DNA from: a virus
Virus record (IMG/VR): IMGVR_UViG_3300003873_000028
Coordinates: 1-36,605 of that record
Length of the DNA stretch: 36,605 nt
Direction: 5' to 3' (one strand)
Made by a program: the position numbers and the translations under genes. The notes below the pieces were generated by a model. It made no database searches. It was not told the origin of the DNA and saw only the letters and a program-made list of their open reading frames with translations. This document shows, in pieces, positions 35,700-36,605 of the stretch. Within the stretch, counting starts at the first letter, position 1. The number at the start of each line of letters is the position of its first letter.

Positions 35700-36605
35700 A
35701 ATAATAATCCTTTTTGTACTGCTTTGTTGTATAAGTTTAAAGCATTTTGTGGTTTTGTGTGGACTTTGAATAGTCTTAACCCACCAGTATCTAAACTTTC
35801 AGTTAAGTTTTGACTATATTTCCCAAGTTCTAGTGACTTTGTACTTGTGTAATCTATAGCTGGAGCAGTAGAAGCATTTACAATATCTCCATCAAAAATA
35901 ATACTTGCTATACCATTTGTAACAGATAACACCATGTGTGTATACTTATTAAGATTATAATTTACTTTTACTAAAAAATAATATCTAACTGCAAAGTTAT
36001 TTGTGTTCCCTTTTGAAATTTCAATAGTCCCTTCTCCACTATCTGCACCAAAACTCATATACTTATTGTAGTAATTCTGAGGTCTATCAGGTCTAACCAC
36101 TATCATCTCTAAAGTATGGTCGTATGGATGTAATGGAGGAACCCACCCAGTGTCTACATACCCAACACCATCGCATTCAAGTGTATTAAAACTACTAGCA
36201 TAAGGAACTCCAAGTGCATCTCGTTTCCATGAGCTTGTCTGTAAACCATAATGTAAGTTTTTAGCATTATCTCTCATTGCTTGAGTGAAGTTTGTTATTT
36301 GATATACTGCCATGGTTACTAAGTCTGTAACACTATTACTAAGTTCGCACATAGGTAAATACGAAACTATATTATTAATTTCTGCTTGATTTAGATAGAA
36401 TGATTTAAGTATATTGTTTTCTCTGTATAGAAACTTTTCAGGATTTTGCAGTAAGTAATCTTTTTGAGCTTGAGTAAAAATGCCATTATAAAAAATAATC
36501 GTTTGAATAATTCCAATGTTAAAAGTATAATTCCCTGCTAAATGTCCTGCTTCATCATAATTAGATATTCCATCTTTAAAAGTGTAAAGTGTAGCAAAAC
36601 TTACA
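35696..36605 (-). CDS. Tail fibre, C-terminal part (enters from window end)
   Basis: Minus-strand frame open from 36605 to the TGA at 35696. ATG 36352 is in frame but lies inside the repeat-A-derived reading and is unlikely to be the true start. The protein segment includes repeat A (36350-36605), a short linker (CELSNSVTDLVTM), repeat B (36048-36305) and a unique end with a LamG-like continuation (ADSGEGTIEISKGNTNNFAV and 'LDTGGLRLFKVHTKPQNALN'). It joins in frame to the part at 1-1127 if the molecule is circular. A receptor-binding role is inferred from module position and fold-like pattern. Confidence 0.82.
   Translation of the reverse strand, partial: VSFATLYTFKDGISNYDEAGHLAGNYTFNIGIIQTIIFYNGIFTQAQKDYLLQNPEKFLYRENNILKSFYLNQAEINNIVSYLPMCELSNSVTDLVTMAVYQITNFTQAMRDNAKNLHYGLQTSSWKRDALGVPYASSFNTLECDGVGYVDTGWVPPLHPYDHTLEMIVVRPDRPQNYYNKYMSFGADSGEGTIEISKGNTNNFAVRYYFLVKVNYNLNKYTHMVLSVTNGIASIIFDGDIVNASTAPAIDYTSTKSLELGKYSQNLTESLDTGGLRLFKVHTKPQNALNLYNKAVQKGLLL
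36048..36305 (-). repeat. Fibre direct repeat B, copy 2
   Basis: Ungapped match to 1-258 with about a dozen substitutions. Past the left edge of this match (below 36048) this copy continues into the unique fibre C-terminus. Copy 1 is cut by the window edge. Confidence 0.95.
36350..36605 (-). repeat. Fibre direct repeat A, copy 2
   Basis: Ungapped match to 675-930 with seven substitutions, and identical for the last 95 bases up to the window end. The linker between A and B is about 45 bases here but about 415 bases at the other end of the window. Confidence 0.95.

Noticed and set aside
35696-36352. Start of the fibre C-terminal frame at ATG 36352
   Set aside because: The frame is open upstream to the window end and continues as repeat A, so this ATG is internal.
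36048-36605. Simple exact terminal redundancy of a linear assembly
   Set aside because: The copies at the two ends differ at several percent of positions and in linker length, so this is not an exact overlap. Allelic overlap remains possible and is listed as an alternative.
1-36605. CRISPR arrays, insertion sequences, rRNA genes
   Set aside because: No regularly spaced repeats, no transposase and no rRNA-like sequence were seen.

Overview
The window looks like an essentially complete dsDNA phage genome with a contractile-tail (myovirus) structural set. It is very AT-rich. AT-rich leaders and protein style suggest a Campylobacterota (Sulfurimonas/Arcobacter-like) host, but that host call is inference. 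Two ends of one reading frame meet in phase: the fibre gene that runs off position 1 on the minus strand continues without a stop or frame change into the minus-strand frame that enters at 36605. The simplest reading is a circular or circularly permuted genome of about 36.6 kb, cut inside a fibre gene that carries two internal direct repeats. The alternative is a contig whose ends overlap as two diverged alleles of that gene.

Layout, minus strand (about 28.8 kb down to 1): an RHH regulator and SF2 helicase (28.8-27.1 kb); a pseudoknot-like terminator (27.0 kb); a TOPRIM-SF2 helicase fusion (27.0-24.6 kb); a second RHH protein, zinc-ribbon and small genes, a VRR-NUC nuclease and a C5-cytosine methyltransferase (24.4-21.6 kb); a consensus promoter with an operator-like palindrome (21.6 kb) driving small genes and both terminase subunits, ending at an intrinsic terminator (18.6 kb); then a second consensus promoter (18.5 kb) before a long late block. 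The late block holds two unknown genes, portal, MuF-like protein, protease/scaffold, cement, major capsid, connectors, terminator, sheath, tube, tail chaperones with a lambda-type frameshift, tape measure, baseplate, fibres and fibre chaperone. If the molecule is circular, this block continues across the ends into fibre C-terminus, holin and endolysin (36.6-33.6 kb), stopping at a bidirectional terminator. Late genes and lysis would then be one unit of about 21.5 kb.

Plus strand (29.0-33.6 kb): a recombination/nucleotide cassette with a coiled-coil protein, a Rad52-type annealing protein, an SSB-like Gln-rich protein whose acidic tip lies in the +1 frame, a YopX-like protein, a dUTPase and several tiny genes, two of them membrane proteins. 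The divergent region at 28.8-29.0 kb is a large AT-rich palindrome.

No integrase, transposase, CI-like repressor, tRNA, rRNA, IS or CRISPR was recognised. The sequence alone does not show whether the phage is virulent or uses an unrecognised maintenance mode. Gene recoding and RNA structure are the most interesting content: the G/GT frameshift, an internal scaffold start, the displaced SSB tip, and a terminator whose loop is perfectly complementary to the sequence just after its U-tract.
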